Positions 5,851-8,251 of a stretch of 8,251 bases of DNA are shown here, one piece after another; position 1 is the stretch's first letter; each line of letters starts with the position of its first letter. The DNA comes from an uncultured Moraxella sp. Lineage in GTDB: Bacteria > Pseudomonadota > Gammaproteobacteria > Pseudomonadales > Moraxellaceae. Both the position numbers and the translations under genes were made by a program. The stretch lies in assembly GCA_916720335.1 (NCBI GenBank), contig CAKAQU010000074.1:1-8251 (forward strand), read 5' to 3'. The notes below the pieces were generated by a model, which saw only the letters and a list, made by a program, of their open reading frames with translations, did no database searches and was not told where the DNA came from.

Positions 5851-7690
5851 ACATGGCGTCTGGTGTGGACAAACCTAGTAACGTCAAACCATTAGCTAGT
5901 ACTTGCTTTACTGCCAAAGACAGACGTAGGCGCACCTGCATGATGGCAAGTTCTTCATCAGTTGCGGTATTATCTGTCAAGCCTTTGGGTAGAATGCGGC
6001 TGGTATCATACCAACCATGAAACTGCGCTGCTAGGTCTTTTAGATAATTGGTTAAAATATGCGGTTCACGAGCATTTGCCGCACGCAAAATCACGTCAGG
6101 ATAAGCGGATAGCACTTTAATAAGCTCGCTTTCTTTGGCATCAAATTTATCTTCATTTTGTTTGCCAGTCTCTAAATTTACCAACAAACCAAACTCTGAC
6201 AATTTTTCCAAAACACGACAGATTCGAGCATGGGCATATTGAATGTAATAAACAGCATTGTCTTTACTTTGAGATTTAGCAAGATTTAAATCAAAATCCA
6301 TATGAATGTTTGGCGTGCGTGCTACGTAATAAAAACGTGCCGCATCATTACCCACTTCTTCGCGCAGCTGACGCAAGGTTACAAATTGACCAGAACGGCT
6401 AGACATTTGCACTTTTTTATCACCACGATACAATGCCACAAACTGCACCAACATCACTTCCAAGCGATTTGGGTCAATACCTAATGCCGAAAGCCCTGCT
6501 TTGACACGGGGAATATAACCGTGATGGTCTGCTCCCCACACATTAATCACTGTATCAAATCCACGTTCAAACTTATCTTTATGATAAGCAATATCCGATG
6601 CAAAATAGGTTAAAAGCCCATTAGCACGTTTAACCACGCGGTCTTTTTCATCACCAAACAAAGTGGATTTAAACCAAAGATTACCTTCTTTTTCATATAG
6701 ATAACCGTTTTTATCCAAAACTGCCAAAGCATTTTCTATTTTGTCGCCCAATGATTTTTCAGAATACCAATTTTCAAACGTAACGCCAAATTCTGCCAAA
6801 TCTTCTTTAATATCATCTAAAATATTATTTAGAGCAAATTGCAAAAATACATCATAATCTTCGCCCAATAAACGTTTGGTATTAGCAATCAAACCATCAA
6901 TATGAGCTTCTTTATCGCCTGAAAGCTGAATTTTTTCGCCGTTTTGTTCAGTAAATACAGCATCATCTGGTACATTTTTGATGACTTCTTCAAAACTATG
7001 GCGGTATTTTTCACCAAATTCATCCAATAATGCCTGACCAAAGTCTGTCACATAATCGCCCTGATAGGCATTAACGGGAAATACGATGGGTTCGCCACAT
7101 TTTTCCAAATAACGTAAATACGTTGATGTCGCTAAAATGTCCATTTGCCGACCTGCGTCATTGACGTAATATTCGCGGCACACATCAAACCCCGTTGCTT
7201 CTAACAAATTAGCAACGCTCATACCATACGCTGCACCACGACCATGACCAACATGTAGGCTTGATGTTGGATTAGCCGAAACAAATTCTACCTGAACCCT
7301 TTTACCTTTGTGAGTGTCTGATATGCCAAAATTCTGCTTTTTTTGCAAAATTTCATCTAAAACAGCAAATTTAATTTGTTTATTTAAAAAAACATTAATA
7401 AATCCAGCACCTGCTACTTCCGCTCTTTCTATCAATCCACTTTTAGGTAGGGCATCTAAAATCATCTGAGCCAGCTCTCTGGGGTTTTTGCCAACTTTTT
7501 TTGCGCCCATCAATGCGATATTGCACGCAAAATCACCGTGAGCAGGATCTTTGGTTCGTGTTAATTGAACTGGAACAATAAAATCTTCAGCCAGCACGCC
7601 TTTTTGTTTTAATGAGTGGATAGCAGTGTCAAATAATTGACATAAATCGGATAACTGTGAGTCAATTTGTTGTAAATTTGAAGCATTCAT
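5849..7690 (-). CDS. argS: Arginyl-tRNA synthetase
   Basis: Class I synthetase that charges tRNA-Arg with arginine using ATP, in the cytoplasm. The 613-residue protein shows the ArgRS N-terminal add-on domain (about residues 10-110), the HIGH motif as HVGH (146-149) within the well-conserved VEFVSANPTSSLHVGHGRG, and the KMSKS-equivalent loop as MSSRSGQFV (from 429). The signature VGNDAARFYYV follows, then the DALR anticodon-binding domain (about 480-613), which ends GLSTPDAM as in other gammaproteobacterial ArgRS. Lack of the second lysine in the KMSKS loop is usual for this enzyme. Length is slightly above that of E. coli (577). The ATG at 7690 agrees with the family's start; the Shine-Dalgarno is weak. 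It is the first gene of an operon with the SPOR-domain gene. Confidence 0.97.
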   Translation of the reverse strand: MNASNLQQIDSQLSDLCQLFDTAIHSLKQKGVLAEDFIVPVQLTRTKDPAHGDFACNIALMGAKKVGKNPRELAQMILDALPKSGLIERAEVAGAGFINVFLNKQIKFAVLDEILQKKQNFGISDTHKGKRVQVEFVSANPTSSLHVGHGRGAAYGMSVANLLEATGFDVCREYYVNDAGRQMDILATSTYLRYLEKCGEPIVFPVNAYQGDYVTDFGQALLDEFGEKYRHSFEEVIKNVPDDAVFTEQNGEKIQLSGDKEAHIDGLIANTKRLLGEDYDVFLQFALNNILDDIKEDLAEFGVTFENWYSEKSLGDKIENALAVLDKNGYLYEKEGNLWFKSTLFGDEKDRVVKRANGLLTYFASDIAYHKDKFERGFDTVINVWGADHHGYIPRVKAGLSALGIDPNRLEVMLVQFVALYRGDKKVQMSSRSGQFVTLRQLREEVGNDAARFYYVARTPNIHMDFDLNLAKSQSKDNAVYYIQYAHARICRVLEKLSEFGLLVNLETGKQNEDKFDAKESELIKVLSAYPDVILRAANAREPHILTNYLKDLAAQFHGWYDTSRILPKGLTDNTATDEELAIMQVRLRLSLAVKQVLANGLTLLGLSTPDAM

Positions 7691-7720
7691 ATTATATCTT
7701 TTAAAAGAGTAAGATATTTA

Positions 7721-7749
7721 ATTGTATCAGCTTTTATGGGCTTTTTCAT
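7721..7749 (-). promoter_or_regulatory. Predicted promoter of argS
   Basis: On the minus strand ATGAAA (7749-7744) and TACAAT (7726-7721) are 17 bases apart, and TG two bases before the -10 gives an extended -10. Transcription would start near 7714, about 24 bases upstream of the argS ATG. Confidence 0.45.
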
Positions 7750-7871
7750 TAATTATTCAGTAGTAAAATAACTGTTATTATCATTATTCTTACTAGATTA
7801 AACAATTTATTTGAATTCAACATTAAAATATCAATTCAGTGAATAATCAGTAACTAAACTTTTTAATCTTG

Positions 7872-7895
7872 CAATATCGCCAAATATTGATTGGC
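7872..7895. repeat. Two overlapping small inverted repeats
   Basis: CAATAT (7872-7877) pairs with ATATTG (7884-7889). Overlapping it, GCCAA (7879-7883) pairs with TTGGC (7891-7895). The second has the size and dyad spacing of a transcription-factor operator and ends 37 bases upstream of the -10 at 7933. No regulator can be named. Confidence 0.35.
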
Positions 7896-7929
7896 TGTAT
7901 TGGTTTTTTATATTTTTGATAAACAAATC

Positions 7930-7938
7930 TGTTATAAT
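7930..7938 (+). promoter_or_regulatory. Extended -10 promoter of the DUF2788-like gene
   Basis: TGT-TATAAT is a perfect extended -10; no good -35 stands at 16-18 bases. Transcription would begin near 7945, giving a leader of about 58 bases to the ATG at 8003. Confidence 0.5.
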
Positions 7939-8002
7939 CTAAATAAAGTTTTGTAATAATCAATGTAAATAAAAAGAAGCCACACAGATTTTGGGGATAA
8001 TT

Positions 8003-8224
8003 ATGATTTTTGCCATTTCTGAAGCCATGATTGTAAAAATTGGTCTTTATGGATTGTTACCGCTATTTATTGGTTTTTTATTTTTTATTATGTGGGATAT
8101 CGCCAAAAAATCCAAAGCAGGTAAGGCAGGAACTTTTTGGATTTTTGTGGCGCTAGGAACTGGCTGTGTAGGGTTTTTGGCAAAAGGATTGATTGAGATT
8201 GCCATTGAGTGGTTTTTAAAATAA
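8003..8224 (+). CDS. Small two-helix membrane protein, DUF2788-like
   Basis: A 73-residue protein with two hydrophobic segments, about residues 8-31 (KIGLYGLLPLFIGFLFFIMW) and 45-63 (GTFWIFVALGTGCVGFLAK). They are joined by a short basic loop (DIAKKSKAGKAG), so it is very probably an inner-membrane hairpin with the loop in the cytoplasm. The WDIAKKSKAGKAGTF stretch and the length recall DUF2788 proteins of pseudomonads and Acinetobacter, a family without known function as far as I know. This match is from memory. An in-frame TTG at 7991 would add four residues, but GGGGA (7993-7997) stands five bases before the ATG at 8003, which was therefore chosen. It diverges from argS; the 27 bases after its stop show nothing further. 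Confidence 0.8.
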   Translation: MIFAISEAMIVKIGLYGLLPLFIGFLFFIMWDIAKKSKAGKAGTFWIFVALGTGCVGFLAKGLIEIAIEWFLK

Positions 8225-8251
8225 CTTTCAAATTAAATCGTGTTTATTTTT

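Larger units (their letters stand above)
7691..8002. other. Divergent intergenic region between argS and the DUF2788-like gene
   Basis: These 312 bases hold no gene; all frames are short and the sequence is strongly AT-rich. It contains the argS promoter (minus strand) and an extended -10 for the plus-strand gene. It also holds a perfect 10-base palindrome TTGAATTCAA (7811-7820), ATTCA-G-TGAAT (7833-7843), and overlapping inverted repeats at 7872-7895. A Fur-box-like match on the minus strand (7788-7770) is noted as a finding. No RNA gene or insertion is visible. Confidence 0.6.

Noticed and set aside
7691..8002. A hidden small RNA or gene in the argS/DUF2788 gap
   Set aside because: No stable hairpin followed by a T-run and no open frame with a ribosome-binding site was seen apart from the annotated genes.
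1..8251. Mobile elements, CRISPR arrays, prophage or toxin-antitoxin modules
   Set aside because: No transposase, direct-repeat/spacer pattern, terminal inverted repeats or integrase is present. Nearly all coding space is housekeeping genes.

Overview
The window reads as chromosomal housekeeping DNA from an AT-rich gammaproteobacterium, most likely Moraxellaceae and probably Moraxella or a close relative. This rests on gene content, the argS-SPOR pair also known from Pseudomonas and Acinetobacter, the protein sequences, and base composition. Species cannot be fixed from the sequence alone. There is no RNA gene, insertion sequence, phage gene or CRISPR array.

Layout from left to right. The first 391 bases hold, on the minus strand, the N-terminal part of a TauE/SafE-type membrane transporter that runs off the left edge. 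It diverges from a plus-strand series: birA (biotin protein ligase without a DNA-binding domain), coaX (type III pantothenate kinase), a DsbC-type disulfide isomerase with a lipoprotein signal, hom (homoserine dehydrogenase with an ACT domain), and an unrecognised small lipoprotein with a Lys/Glu/Asp/Ala-rich tail. birA and coaX are closely packed and probably cotranscribed. dsbC has a good promoter of its own directly after the coaX stop codon. The small lipoprotein has an extended -10 promoter and a roughly 90-base leader that can form two hairpins.

A bidirectional hairpin terminator near 5042-5068 ends the plus-strand series and also the convergent minus-strand pair argS (arginyl-tRNA synthetase) and a SPOR-domain inner-membrane protein. 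These two are 6-9 bases apart, and the Shine-Dalgarno of the second overlaps the argS stop, so they form an operon. A roughly 310-base AT-rich gap with no gene separates argS from a divergent 73-residue membrane protein that resembles DUF2788 proteins. The gap holds the promoters of both genes and several small inverted repeats.

Functionally the genes cover cofactor supply (biotin attachment, first step of CoA synthesis), threonine/methionine precursor synthesis, tRNA charging, envelope disulfide quality control and cell-wall/division-site binding. I found no convincing new multi-gene system. The points most worth a second look are the unknown lipoprotein with its structured leader, the lipid-anchored form of DsbC, the unfused birA/coaX neighbours whose frames nearly join, and the structured argS/DUF2788 intergenic region.
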